The notes under the pieces are model-generated. The model did not search any database. It was not told the DNA's origin and saw only the letters and a list, made by a program, of their open reading frames with translations. Shown here piece by piece: positions 37,738 through 50,099 of a stretch of 64,000 bases of DNA (position 1 is the stretch's first letter; each line of letters opens with the position of its first letter). The stretch spans positions 232,739,591 to 232,803,590 of the forward strand of contig OY728143.1 in assembly GCA_963277665.1 (NCBI GenBank). Reading direction: 5' to 3'. The stretch is from Viscum album. Taxonomy: Eukaryota > Streptophyta > Magnoliopsida > Santalales > Viscaceae. The position numbers and the translations under genes are program-made.

Positions 37738-40700
37738 TGTCACACCCTGACCATTTAAATTTATTTATCTTATTATTTATTATCTTCATTTAGTCTTTTA
37801 AAGGTTCGGGTTGAGTGCATGTTTAATATTTTTTGATATTTGATGTTTTTTTGGGATTTGGATCGATGCACGGGAACCACAAAGTTGGTTGTAATCGTTC
37901 AGTCAGATCGGATGCCCCTACAGATACCCATTACTTAAAATAATAAAACTTTCTTAGAATGAAATAAATTAAATGTTTATGATATAATAATAACAACGTT
38001 ATTGTGTAGATAAAATGGTTTTTTGAATTAAAATTGTTAATGATCTTATTATCATTAAAATGGTTATAAATATAATTATTATTATTTTTCTATTAATTTT
38101 GTTATTATTTCAAAGAAAATAAATAAATTTATGATTATGATTATGATTATTTTTCTTATTCTTATTATTATTATCATTAAGAAAATGATTGGCATCGTTA
38201 TGATTACATAATTTTTATAATAATAATTATAAATTTTGTCAATAAAATTTGGTTGTTATTATTTTTATTTGAATTGTTATAATTATTATCATTATTATTA
38301 AAATTATTATTATTATTAACAAATCTATTTTTATTTTTAATGGTTATAATTTTATTTTTAAGGGTTTTAATCATCCCTTTTATTATCCATCACACTCTTC
38401 CCATTAACCCCCACGCACACCCCTCCCCCCTTCTCTCACGCCTACCCATTATTATTTTTTTAACATATGCACTCCCCCTCTCCACTCAAAGATCTTTCAA
38501 CCATTAATTCAGTGTTTTTTTATTCCCTCTCTCCAATCACCCCACCTCTTTATTTTACCAATCACACACTACCTCTCTACACTCACCCCTCTCACTAATT
38601 ATTCCTCACACTTCCCCCCTTCTCTCCCATTTAATTCTTTTATTATTATTATTTTATCCCTCTCTCCATCCACCCCACCACACTCCAATCTAATCCCTTT
38701 TTTATACCTCTCTCCAATCAGACCCCCTATTTTCTCTACATATCATGCACCACTATTACCCTCTCGCATTAATTCCTTTTCATTTTTTATCTCACACACA
38801 ACCCCCTCTTTTCCCTTACCCCCCTCACACTCACACCCCATATACCCATATCCCCTCACACTCTCCTCGTTAATTAATTTAATTTTTTTATCTATCTCCC
38901 ATGCACTCCTTCTTCCCCCTGCCATCGTGCACCAATTTTCCTCTTACACCCCTTTACACATTCCCTCCTCCCCTTCGGCAGTTCTTCCATCGGATAGTCA
39001 TCCTTCCGGTGGTTGCATCCGGTAAGTCCTCTTCCCATATTCTCCTCTCCTAACTTAATTTGTATGGTTTCCATGTGGGGTTTCATGTTGGACGAACCGT
39101 AAATGTTAGGGTTAATAAGTATGTCTAGATTCATTTGGTTTTATGGTGTGTGTTTTTTCTGTGGGGTTTCGTTCTTCCTTCGGTTGATGATTCATTCCAA
39201 TCACATGACGTTTCAGTTGGTGTTTCCAAATTTTTCTTTCCTAAAGCATTTCCATTGGTTCTTTTTATTTTAAATAAATTTATAAACTAGATTCTCAACT
39301 CTATGAAACCCTTTTTAAATTTATTATAGTAATTTGGACTTTATTTTATTTGTTAAAAATACGTTTTAAAAGATTTTTATTGTAAATTGTTTAGTTTCAT
39401 GATACCTAGAAAGATTTTTTGGATTTTTTATTTTTATTTATGAAGGAATTGGTCCCTTATGAAATGTATCACTGTTATTATGCTACAAAGACATAGTTTA
39501 TTAATGAACACGGCTAGTTGTGTTATGAATTAGTTATTGTGTCAAAACACTTTTGTAATGGTTTAATGGATTCAATTTATGTATTTGGAGTTCTTTTAAA
39601 ACAATGTGGGTAAGTGATGATTTTTTGGGAAGGGCTTTAAAATGATTTCTTGCTGTGAATTTTAGTTCCCAAGATGATTTTGGGTGTGTATGGTTTGATG
39701 TTGGTATAGCCTACTAAATGGGTTAACATGTGTTCTAAAAGTTTTAATTTTTTTTGGATTGTTTTATATTCTATAAATAAAGTAGGTTTCTAGTTATGGT
39801 TTTAAGGTAATTAGTGTTTTCTTGGACGTTCAGTTTTCTAAATGGGTTTTAGTTTTCAAAAAAAGTTGGTCCCCTTGAGTTGGTTTTGTAAATACTTTCT
39901 TTAAGTGTTCTGGAAATCATGGATTATAATTTGTTCTTTAAGGTTCTTCCATTCTGTTTGAGACATGTTTTTTTGTGGTTTGGAAGAGGTTAAAATAATT
40001 TTTGATAATTGTGAAGTGTTTGAATGTGTGTTTTGATCATAAAGGCTTGATTAGATTTCTAAATGTATGAGTGGTTTTTACATGATATTTTGAACAAATT
40101 TGTCTGCTCAGTTGGAAAACATAAAGGGTTTTTTTCAGAAAATGGTTTTGATATGAACATGATGTGACCACTCATTTGCCACATTGTTTAATGTGAATGA
40201 TTGAAAATTCTTATTAGGCGATCGTATCTAGTGTAACCCTTTATGAGTGAATGTATAAGAAGTTTTTGTGCTTGAGGAAGGAAATTGAAGTGAGATGTGT
40301 CACGCGTGGGAGGGCCTACCTACCTACACAGTATTATTAAACTAACATGGCTTCCTGGGAATCTTATTGATTATCAAGTGACGGTTTATCCCCAGCCCCA
40401 ATTAGACCGGTTGGTTCCCCTAGTATATTGAGAGGCCATGTGGGTTTTTCCACGGATTTTGTCGCGAGGGCAATCAGTGGGTTATTGAATATGGGGCTCC
40501 ACCATACGCTGGTAGGTGGATCCAAACTGAGTACGTCCAAGGGTTTTCTAGTGATGTTTAAGATCACACATGGTTATAGCTTGTATTTCTTTCTTTGTTT
40601 CTATTAGACTGGTTTGTTTTCATCTTTTAATGCTTATTTATTTTTTTGGTACACTTATTTATTTTCGGTATTTATTATTTACCTATATCCCTTTTTCATA

Positions 40701-41339
40701 ACCCTGATAGCACTTGTTTGGTTTTATTTATAAAATGGTAAACATTTTTTTAAATAATATATGGCTTGAGTTGGTTCTGATTGTGGGAAATAGGTGTTAT
40801 TTTGTATAAACGGGAAATTTTTTTTTTATAATTGTACATCCAAACTTGTGTCATCAGACAACTTTTCATAAGGAAACACTTATATTAAGTTGTTTTCTTT
40901 TGGAATCCTTACTAAGCATTTTTTTTATCACGCCTAACCTTTACCATTTCAGCTCCAGGTTCAGCTATTGTTCAGGATTCTTTTTAGAGGCTGCTCATGT
41001 AGGAGAAGATTTGGGATTGTAGTTAGAGTTCAAAAATGGGTCACATCAAGATCATTTTATTGGGATATTGTTTCTAGTTCTGTTATTTTTTATGGAACAT
41101 TGTATCTGGATATATTTTTTGTTTATTTAAGAATAAGTGGTCATTTCGTTGTGTGCTCTGTCTATTCTTCTTATTTATCCAGTCTTGGTTTTTTCTCATG
41201 GGCTTAAATCGTTCCCTCGTGTATACATTGATGCCTAACACTGGTTTCCAACCCATGGGGATCAGGAACGCCCTTCGGGACATGTCGCGGACTGTCTCGG
41301 GTGACTCGATCAGGGTTGATCAAGGATTGGTTTGTGAGA
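37738..41339 (+). repeat. Element D 5' LTR
   Basis: It starts TGTCACACCCTGACC and ends TGAGA (from TGACA). In order it has an AT-rich start with ATT microsatellite, a pyrimidine-rich tract of about 600 bases (38380-38995), an AT-rich middle, and a better-conserved end (41225-41339) with the shared stretch TTTCCAACCCATGGGGAT. Confidence 0.92.
38380..38995 (+). repeat. Polypyrimidine tract in D 5' LTR
   Basis: About 600 bases are dominated by C and T on the + strand, with recurring CTCTCC, CACACC and CCACCTC words separated by AT-rich patches. The counterpart in the 3' LTR is 44205-44800. It is conserved in position between the two LTRs of a diverged pair. Confidence 0.85.
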
Positions 41340-41342
41340 AAA

Positions 41343-41354
41343 TGTTATCAGAGG
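41343..41354 (+). other. Element D primer-binding site
   Basis: TGTTATCAGAGG lies three bases after the LTR end. It differs from the initiator-methionine-tRNA site mainly at the third base. Confidence 0.85.
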
Positions 41355-42592
41355 TGGACCTTGTTATTTGGGGTGTTTGATAGATAGAGATTTGGATTTT
41401 CGAGACATGAGAGGTAGGTGTGGGAAGGGTGTCATGAACCCTTGCTCATTCCGAACCTTGAGTCACCAGGTGTAGTCCGGGATTTGAGTCTTGTGTCTTG
41501 GTTTTTTATTGATGGATGACAATGGAGGAAAGTCGGTGTCATGTCGTGACCTCACCTAGATTAGTGACCCATGCAGTGTCTGAGTGCACAATTTAAGTTC
41601 CTCCATGTTTTTGACACTTATATGGGGCGTAGCTCACTACCATGTCGTCGGGTTATGTGTAAATGCTAGTTCCTCATTCTGGTGGTTCTTTTTAAGTTTT
41701 AGTTCTTTTGGTTTTAGTTGGTGAAAGTGTTCTTTTAGAAATGGAAGTGATTTTATTCAAATCAAAATGTTTTCTCTAAAATTATTTTAAATTGGTAGAG
41801 GGATATTTAAAATTGAATTTGTTTTAGTAAATTTGTGGGTTTCTATGAGGAAAGGATTTGTGCCTTAGTACTCTTTATCGAAGATCACATCTGTGTGTTT
41901 GTGTAATGTAAGTTTGTGGGGGAACATGTTTATTGATGATCCAGATGTAAATGGATTAACACACATGTGATGGTCCATAGGATGCCTTGGGTGAATTTTA
42001 ATATATCTAAAGGTTTTGGAAATTGGTTTTTCTTTGGGGAGTGGATATTATTTTTCCTTCTGAAGAGTAGTTTTTTTTATTTGAAAAATGACCATGGGAT
42101 AAGGATGTTTTGATAGTTAAATGATAATTTTGATTTTGGAAAAGAGGGTTTTGATTTTTTTTTATAATTGATTGGATTCCAGGCCAGTTTTCATGGATTA
42201 ATGTCTTCATTTATATTGTGTTTTGGCATGAAACAAGATTTTATTTTCCATTTCATGTACTATTCAGAGTATGCTTCCCAGAAAGGTCCCTAGTTTTGGT
42301 GATGATTCATGACCAGGTTTCGGTTCTTTTAATTTTCATTTACATTTTCGGTATTGATGGTCTATTAGAGGTGATGGAATGACATGATGGAGGTGAAATG
42401 TGTATTTGTGTGGTTGGGAACTCCCTAGGTTATTATGGTTCGTGCCATTTCGGGTTTGTTTAAGGGTTTGATTTGCGTCCAGTGGAGGTTGGTTGTCTTA
42501 TAGTCATTGAACTTTGGGGAGTAGTTGGTGATAGTTGGTTTTTTTTAAGGTTCTGTATCTAGTGAGGAGTATGTACAGGAATAAACTTCCCT

Positions 42593-42778
42593 ATGAGGTT
42601 ATCTTCGTTGATCCTAGAACCCAGTTCATCAGCATGCCTACGGATGTGCCTTCAGTATGGCTGGGTCATGAATTCCAAGCCATCAGGCCGCATCCCCTCT
42701 AAGTCCTGTCATCATTGTGGTTGTTCGGGTAACCAGGAGAGGTTCTATGGGAAGAATCATTCAAAGAAGGAGTTCTGA
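42593..42778 (+). pseudogene. Decayed CCHC zinc-knuckle fragment in D
   Basis: The frame contains CHHCGCSGN, then four residues, then Y. This has the exact spacing of a CX2CX4HX4C nucleocapsid knuckle with histidine replaced by asparagine (AAC, 42731-42733) and the last cysteine by tyrosine (TAT, 42746-42748). A lysine-rich tail (GKNHSKK) follows, as in gag nucleocapsids. The upstream part of the frame has no recognised domain and the frame changes near 42690. It is probably the last trace of a gag. Confidence 0.55.
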
Positions 42779-43314
42779 TCAGGGTATTCTATTGTCTAAA
42801 TGTGAGGCATAAGAAGCATCAGTCATGAGATCCCCAACCTCAGGTCTCAGGGTGAATCTTGCGCACATTCATCATGTCAGAGGCATGCAATACCTTCACT
42901 TGGTTCTTTAGATTTAGTCTTGGTAAAGAGAAATTCATGGTTCCCTTGTTCTTGTTTTCCTGCAATTGTAAGTTCATTTCTTTGTGGTGATAGTGTGATG
43001 AACTTATCCTTTCTTGATCATAGTAGTTTTGTTCTTATGAATGTGACCTCTAGAATCGTTAGTTTTTATTAAAATTGTTTTATCCCTTGTGTGGGTTGGT
43101 CCTGGTTTTATTAGTGATAGTTTAGAGATGTGAGGTGTTGGATAGTTTTAGATCGTTGTGGGGAATTATTAGTTTCGGTGGTGGTGTTGTAGGGATTTCC
43201 TTATTTCAGTGCCTCGGTATGTCAGGTGGCCCTGTAGTGGTTTTCCGTTTAAGTCTCACTGGTCCTGTTCAACTCATGTGGAGAAGTCGTAGATTCGGTT
43301 GGGAGTTCCCGCAT

Positions 43315-43327
43315 CCCCCCCCCCCCC
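43315..43327 (+). repeat. 13-base C run in D internal region
   Basis: Thirteen consecutive C residues, in a locally C-rich stretch shortly before the polypurine tract. Confidence 0.9.
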
Positions 43328-43974
43328 TCCAGGGTGCTGTTTTTAAGTTCAAATTTTTATGTTAGAAGAATTATTGTGGTGGGGAGTACCATCTCATGTT
43401 CTCCCTTTGTTGTGTGCTATGGATTCTCCTTGAGTCGGGCTGGTGTAGCTTATAGAGTAAATAGTCGGGTCTATGATTTTTTTCCTTCCAATAGTTGTGG
43501 TTGGGCATTGACCTGAGTTTTTGTTTTATTTCAGCTGGGTGACTTTATGGGGCAGAAAGTTTTGTGTTGGGGAGAATTATCACACCATGACCATTTAAAA
43601 TATTTAATCTTATTATTTCTAGTCTTTGGTTAGTCTTTCCAAGGTTTGGGTTGAGTGCATGTGTAATTTTTTTTGACATTATATGTTTTTGGTGGGTTTT
43701 GGATCGGTGCATGGGCACCACACGGTTGGCAGTAACCGTGTGGTCAACCAGGATGCCCAGGCAGTTAGCCATTACATAAAATAATAAAACATTATTAGAA
43801 TGAAAAAATTAAATGTTTAAGATATCATAATAACATTGTTTTTGTGTAGATAAAAATGTTTTTTTTAATTGAAATTCTTAATGATCATAGTATCATTAAA
43901 ATGACAATAAATATAAATATTATTTGGTCGCTATAAATTTTGTTATTATTTAAAAAAAATGATGATTATCATTA

Positions 43975-44006
43975 TGATTATTATTATTATTATTATTATT
44001 ATTATC
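43975..44006 (+). repeat. ATT microsatellite in D 3' LTR
   Basis: About ten uninterrupted ATT/TTA units, longer and purer than the related stretch in the 5' LTR (38110-38330). Confidence 0.9.
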
Positions 44007-44204
44007 ATTAAGAAAATTAGAGGCATTTTTATGATTAGATAATTTTTTTAATTATTATAAATATTGTCATTAACATTTTGTTATTGTTTTTTTAATTTGA
44101 ATTTTTATAATTATTATCATTATTATTATAATATTATTTATTATTAAAATATTTTTTTTATTTTTTATGGATATAAATTTTATTTTTTAGGGTTTTAATG
44201 ATCC

Positions 44205-44800
44205 CTTTTTTATCCATCACACACTCCCCATTTACCCCCACGCACACCCCAATCCCCTTCTCTCATGCCTACCCATTATTCTTTTTTTATCTTATAGACT
44301 CCATCTCTCCACTCACACCTCTTTCCACAATTAATTCATTGTTTTTTTATTACTTCTCTGCAATCACTCCCCCTCTTTATTTTACCAATCACACACTACA
44401 TATCTCCACTAACCCCTCCCACTAATTATTCCTCACGCTTCCCCCTTCTCTCCCATTTAATCCTTTTATTATTATTTTTTATCCCTATCTCCATCCACCC
44501 CACCTCTCTCTAATTTAATCCCTTTTTTATACCGCTCTCCAATCACACCCCTCCTATTTTCTATACCCATCATGAACCAATCTTACCCTCTACCATTAAT
44601 TCCTTTTCTTTTTTTATCTCCCATACAACCCCCACTTTTCCCTTACCCCCCATTCATACTCACGCCCTCTCTCCCCATATCACCTCATTCTCTCCCAATT
44701 AATTAATTTTATTTTTTTATCTATCTCCCATTCCACCCTTCATCCCCCTACCCTCACACACCCCTCTTCCTCTTACCCCTATTCACACAGGCCCTCCTCC
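44205..44800 (+). repeat. Polypyrimidine tract in D 3' LTR
   Basis: It matches 38380-38995 in position and word content. Base substitutions since the insertion have broken some C/T runs. Confidence 0.85.
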
Positions 44801-47164
44801 CCTCCTGTACTTCTTCCAGCAGCTGCTCGCCCATTCGGTGGTTCCTTCCAGTAAGTCATTTTCCCATATTCTCCTCTCCTCACTTAATTTATAGGGTTTC
44901 CATGTGGTTTTTCTTGTTGGACGAACCCCAAATGTTCGGGTTAATAGGTATCTCAGGTTTCATTTGGTTTTAGGGTGTGTTTTTTGTCCCCGAGGTGTGG
45001 TACTTCCTCCCGTTGAAGTTTCATTCCAATCGCGTGTGGTTTTAGTAGGTGTTTCTATGTTTTTCTCTCCTAATGCATTTCCTTCTATGATTTCTATTTT
45101 AAGTAAATTTATAAAATATTTTTTAAACTCCATGAAACCCTTTTTAAAATTATTATAGAAAATTAGAAGTATTTTGATTTATTAATAATAGGTTTTAAAT
45201 GAGTTTTAGTATAAATTTCTTAGTTTTATGATATATATAAATCTTTTATGAATTTCATATGTTTATTTAGGAAGGAATTGGTCCCTTAAGAAATGTATCA
45301 CTGTTATTATTTTACAACGACATTGTTTATTAATCAACATGGCTGGGTTGTGTTTTGACTTAGTTATTGGGTTAAAACAGTTTTCTACGGATTTAATTGA
45401 TTCAATGTTTATATTTTGCGTTCCTTTAATATAATGTGGGTAAGTGATGGTTTTAGGGGAAAAGTAGTGAAATGTTTTCTTGGTATGAATTTGAGTTCAA
45501 AAGATGATTTCGAGTGTGTATGGTTTTGATGTTGGTATAGCCTACTAAATGTGTTAAAATGTGTTGAAATGGTTTTAATGTTTTTTTTGGATTGTTTTAT
45601 GTTCTGTTACTAAAGTAGGTTGGTAGCTAGGGTTTTAAAGTATTTGGTATTTTCTTGGGCGTTTAGATTTCTAAATGGATTTTAGTTTTCAAATAATGTT
45701 GGTCCCCTTGAGTGGTTTATAAAAATTATTTTAAATGTGGTTTTGTAAAGTGTTTCTTTAAGTGGTTTGCAAATCATGGTTTATAATGTGTTCATTAAGG
45801 TTGGGCCATTTGGTTTGAGACATGGTTTTGTGTTTGTCGGAAAAGGGTAAAAGGATGTTTGATAATTGTGAACTGTTTGAATGTTTGTTTTATACATAAA
45901 TTCTTGTTTATAATTGTAAATGTAAGAGTGGTGTTTGCAAGATATATTGAACCAATTTGTGTGCTCGGTTTGAAACCTTAAATGACTTTTTTTAGAAAAT
46001 GTTTTGATATGAACATGATGTGAAAACCCTTTATGGTTGAACACCTGTATGCGGAGATCCTGTCTAGTGTAACCCTTTATGGGTGAATGTATATGAAGTT
46101 TCCATGTTTGAGGAAGGAAAGTGTGGTGAGATGATTCACGCGTGAAAGGGTCTTCCTACCTACATGGTATTATTATAACCACCATGGGATCTAGGGCGTC
46201 TTATTTCTTATCGAGTGATGGTTTCTCACCATCCCCGATCAGACGGGTTGGTACCCCATAGTATATTGAGAGACCATGTGGGATTTGTTGCTGATTTTGT
46301 CGTGAGGGCAATCAGTGAGTTATAAACTATGTGGCTCCACCATATTCCAACAGGTGGTTCCGAACTGAGTGTGTCCGGGGGTTATCTATGGATATTCTGG
46401 ATCACCCATGGTTACATATTATATTGCTTACACTGGTTTATTTTCATCTTGTAATTATTTTTTATTTTTCCACTTCACTGATTTATTTTCAGTATGTATT
46501 ATTTACCTGCATCCCTTTTGCATAACCCTGATATCACTTGTTTGGTTTAATTTATAAAATGGTAAACTATTTTATTGGAATAATATATGGGATGAGTTAG
46601 TTCTCATCGTGGGAAAGAGGTGTTATTTTGTTCATACAAGAAAACCTTATTTTTATAATTGTATTTACAACCTTGTTTCATTGCAAAATTTTTCTAAATA
46701 AACAGTTGGATGCAATTTTTTACTATTTCCATCCCTACTGAGCATTTTTGTGCTCATGCCTATCCTTTAACATTTTAGCTGCAGTTTCAGCCATTGTTCA
46801 TGATTCTTCATAGTGGCTTCTCATGTGGGACAAAATTTGGGCTTACAGTTAGAGGTGACCCATGGGTCACATGGAGATCATTTTAGTGGGGTCTTGTTTC
46901 CAGTTTTGTTCTTTTAGTGGTACATTGTATCTGGATCAGTTCTATGTTTATTTAAGATTATGTGGTCATTTTGTTGTGTGCTCTGTCTGTTCTATTTATT
47001 TATCTGGTACTGTTTTTATCTCTTGGTATTAAATCATTCTCTAACGTATATGTTGATGCCCATCACTGGTTTCCAACCCATGGGGATTAGGAATTCCCTT
47101 CGGGGCATGTCATGGACCGACTTGGGTGACTGGATCAGAGTAGACCCAGGATTGGTTAGTGACA

Positions 47165-47957
47165 GCATTGATGTTTTTGTGTTATTTTTGTATGTGGATG
47201 TGTAATTTTTACACCATTCATGTTTTATGGATAAATTATTCAAATTTTGTACGCTATTATAATTATGAATATTTATGTTATGTCTAAACCTTTTCATATG
47301 AGGAATGAACTGGACATATAAAGTGATGGGTGGAGCCCACTATAGCTTCTCAATGTATCGGTAGGTATCATGAAACAAACCAGTGTCTTGGCACAAGGCC
47401 TTGATGAAATCTTATTTGTATTCCTGGAACAAGTCTTGGAATATGTGGTTATAAGGTCTAGAATTATCCATTCCAACATCATGAAAGTAGATATTGATAT
47501 TGAATGTGATTATTAGACTATTAGAATATCCACGTGAATAAGAAAATGGAATTATTTTGTTTTATCTTTTCCATGTTATGTTAATGTTTATGTATAAAAG
47601 GATTTTTTTAGTCTTATAATTTTCCATAAATGTTTATGCTTACTTATGAAAGTTTCTGCTATTTTATTTTCCTTACTAAGGATCTGAGATAGCTAATTTC
47701 CGTGTTTTATTTTTTCTAGGACGTGAAGAAGAATTTTATGGTTGATCCACAGGGATAGGATAAGGATATAAATGCATTCAACAGGGGACAAAGTGTTATT
47801 GATGTTTTTATTTCATGATGTACTGTAAAACATATGAATGTATCTAGTACTTCCAAGGCTACTAAACTGATCAGTATTTCGCAACACTATTCGTTATATC
47901 ATGCCAATGTTATGTAATAATACACTGACTCTGGGTAACCAGAGTTGGGGCGTTATA
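47165..47957 (+). repeat. Element C 5' LTR, second part
   Basis: It aligns with 55720-56506, for example GTGGATGTG at 47194 and 55751 and ATGAATGTATCTAGTAC at 47833 and 56384. It ends GTTATA, from GTTACA. Confidence 0.92.
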
Positions 47958-47959
47958 TA

Positions 47960-47971
47960 TGGTATCAGAGG
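47960..47971 (+). other. Element C primer-binding site
   Basis: TGGTATCAGAGG lies two bases after the LTR end. It matches the initiator-methionine-tRNA primer site in the first eleven bases, the best-kept PBS in the window. Confidence 0.95.
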
Positions 47972-48509
47972 AAGTTTAATACAAAACATGGAGACTTGAT
48001 TTAGAAAATCTCTGATTAGAGACCACTACCTTAAGGTATAATTTGAGGATTAGTATAGAAGAACAATCAAGAATTTTGGTACTGTAGTGATTTTTTGTGT
48101 TTTCTAAGAAATACATATCTGTCTGGAGATGAGCATGGAGAGGTGGCTCTGGCATAGATGAACTTATGGTTAAAACCCTAACACATCACATTGAGCTGGA
48201 ATTCAATGGGGACAGGTGCATGAAAAAGGGCCTTTATGCACTCTTGGTTATGACACTCATGGGGGATATGCATAGGGTAATTATAATTTTCATTACCAAC
48301 CATTATGAAGGTTTTATGAGTATATACTTCCTCAATGAAAACATTTTTATGATTATGGATAATTTCTATAAACTATCTAATTTAAGTTAAGTGTTTTATA
48401 AGTTTGTAATTATGTATTGTGATTTATATAGTAATATAGTGTACCCCATTGTTTAGAATTTGTTCCTAGTGGAAGGAATGGAAACTGTATCAATGCACAT
48501 AATCCATGT

Positions 48510-49400
48510 TTGGATTTCCCTCCTACTCAAGATAATTATAGTGGAGCTAGTGAAGAAAATGGTGCTAATCATATTATCACCATACAAGGACAACTCACTC
48601 AGGTTATGAATAATAACAATATCTATATGGAGCACCCTGATCCACAACACGAACGATCAATGCTAGAACACTTCATGAGGAAAGGTCAACCAACATTAAA
48701 TTGGAGTACAAATCATTATGTAGCTGAGCAATGTATAAATTCTTTAGATAAAATATTTCATACTTTTGGGAGTAATGAAAGGGAAAATGTTGTCATTGTA
48801 GTTTTTCACCTCATGGGATATGAGTATCTGTGGAGGTCATTAATCTAAAACAAAAAGGAAGATGAAGAAGTATCGATCATGGAATGGAGGATGTTTAAAG
48901 ATATTTTCATAAAAGAAATACTTTCCTCAAGACCATCAAGAGGATATGGAAAGTAAATTTTAATGTTTGAGGGAAAATGAGGATGAGAATATTGCAAAGT
49001 ATAAGGCTATCTTTACATGGATAGAAAGGAATGAAGAATATTATATATGTATACCAAGGAGTAATATTGATCTATTCTTTGATGGGTTAAAACCAATTCC
49101 CCCATCGAGAATTAGTATCACAGTCCTTCTCATCGTATGAAGATATTTTCTCATGCGCTATCATGAGAGAAAAGGAATTCTCTATTTATTATGACTTCAA
49201 AGAAAATCAAGATAAAAAGAGATCTGCAGAACAATCTGGACATGAAAATAATTGGAAGAAGGGAAAATTTGAATATTTATCCTGTGGTAAATGTGGGAAG
49301 AAACACCCAGGTACATTCCTAAAGGGAATAGGAGTCTGTTATTAGTGTGGTGAGAAAAACCACCGAGATTGTGATTGTAAGGGGATGAAAGAGGCTGTAA
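48510..49400 (+). pseudogene. gag: Element C gag remnant with zinc knuckle
   Basis: The frame open to 48848 includes a capsid start: a GQPTLNW block, AEQCINSLDKIFHT and a hydrophobic block ending YEYLWRSL, matching the WxxxxEKIF...WW pattern of Ty3/gypsy gag. Stops and frameshifts follow to 49163, where a lysine-rich frame opens into the nucleocapsid. At 49337-49378 is a complete CX2CX4HX4C zinc knuckle, spoiled only by a TAG at its third position (49343-49345). A cysteine pair at about 49281-49290 precedes it. Confidence 0.9.
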
Positions 49401-49507
49401 ATGTTGAATGCAATAGCTATAGAGAAAAGGGGCCTTGTTAAAATTAATGTCTTAATCACCGAGGGAACTTACCTACGAAATGGACAAGGGAACAAGGACA
49501 ATCTTAT

Positions 49508-49855
49508 GTGATCACTACTATTGTGGTTGAAGTCCAGAAAGATGTGGTGGAAGGTAATTTAATGGTTTCTTCAAGATTATCCATTAGTTTATTTGATTCT
49601 GGATCATCGTATTGTTTCATATCTTCATATTTTGCTAAGAAAATTAGATATTTTCCATTTGACTTAACAAGGGAGTTTTCAGTCAAAACACCTAAGGGAA
49701 GTATCATCGCAACAATGTTTTGTGAATTAGTTCCCATTTGGGTATATAAATGTTCTTTATCTGATAATCTCATCATTATACCCATGATTGAATTTGATAT
49801 AATCCTTGTAATACATTTCCTTTCAGACCATAATGGAAATATTTATTTTATATAG
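49508..49855 (+). pseudogene. pol: Element C protease remnant
   Basis: This 115-codon open frame is the retropepsin-like domain. The active site LFDSGSS is intact, with aspartate at 49595-49597. It is followed by the CFIS block, an FSVKTPKGS flap-like region and a FDIILVIHFL stretch corresponding to the DxILGMDWL block of the family, in which the glycine, aspartate and tryptophan are changed. The start codon is simply the first ATG of the open stretch; gag and pol were probably one frame originally. This is the only protease here with its aspartate preserved. Confidence 0.92.
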
Positions 49856-50099
49856 AATGAGGTTATAATTTTTGATTATGATATGGATTTCCTTATATTT
49901 AGAGTAGAAACATCACCACCAGATTTTTATCTAGATCCACCACCAATAGCTCTACTAAATTTTATTATTGGGAAGAAGAAAATGAACTAACTAAGGGAGG
50001 TGAAAATAATGTTCAAATAGAATACGTACCTATTCTGTAATAATATTTTGGCGTGTTTCCATAAGATTTTTCTGGACATCCTCTGGAATGAGAAATTGA

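Larger units (their letters stand above)
41355..43570 (+). other. Element D internal region
   Basis: About 2.2 kb with no pol motifs. One frame opened by an ATG at 42571 runs 43 codons to a stop; it includes VIFVDPRTQF and VWLGHEF and I do not recognise it. A neighbouring frame carries the zinc-knuckle-like motif described separately. The rest has only short open frames. Confidence 0.7.
37738..47164 (+). mobile_element. Element D, non-autonomous large LTR retrotransposon
   Basis: D has LTRs of 3602 (37738-41339) and 3587 bases (43578-47164) and only about 2.2 kb between them. It has a primer-binding site and a GGGGAGAAT polypurine tract, so it was once mobile. No protease, RT or integrase is visible, so it fits the class of large retrotransposon derivatives that move with help from others. 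A decayed zinc-knuckle pattern at 42707-42748 suggests it descends from, or carries, a gag piece. It interrupts the 5' LTR of C, and C resumes exactly after it. Confidence 0.9.
43578..47164 (+). repeat. Element D 3' LTR
   Basis: It follows GGGGAGAAT and starts TATCACACCATGACC, aligning with 37738. It contains a longer pure ATT microsatellite (about 43975-44006), the pyrimidine-rich tract (44205-44800) and the conserved end (47040-47164), closing with TGACA. C's 5' LTR resumes at 47165. Confidence 0.92.

Noticed and set aside
47960..47971. A tRNA gene, from sequence complementary to a tRNA 3' end
   Set aside because: Only the short primer-binding match is present, placed right after an LTR; no tRNA arms are visible.
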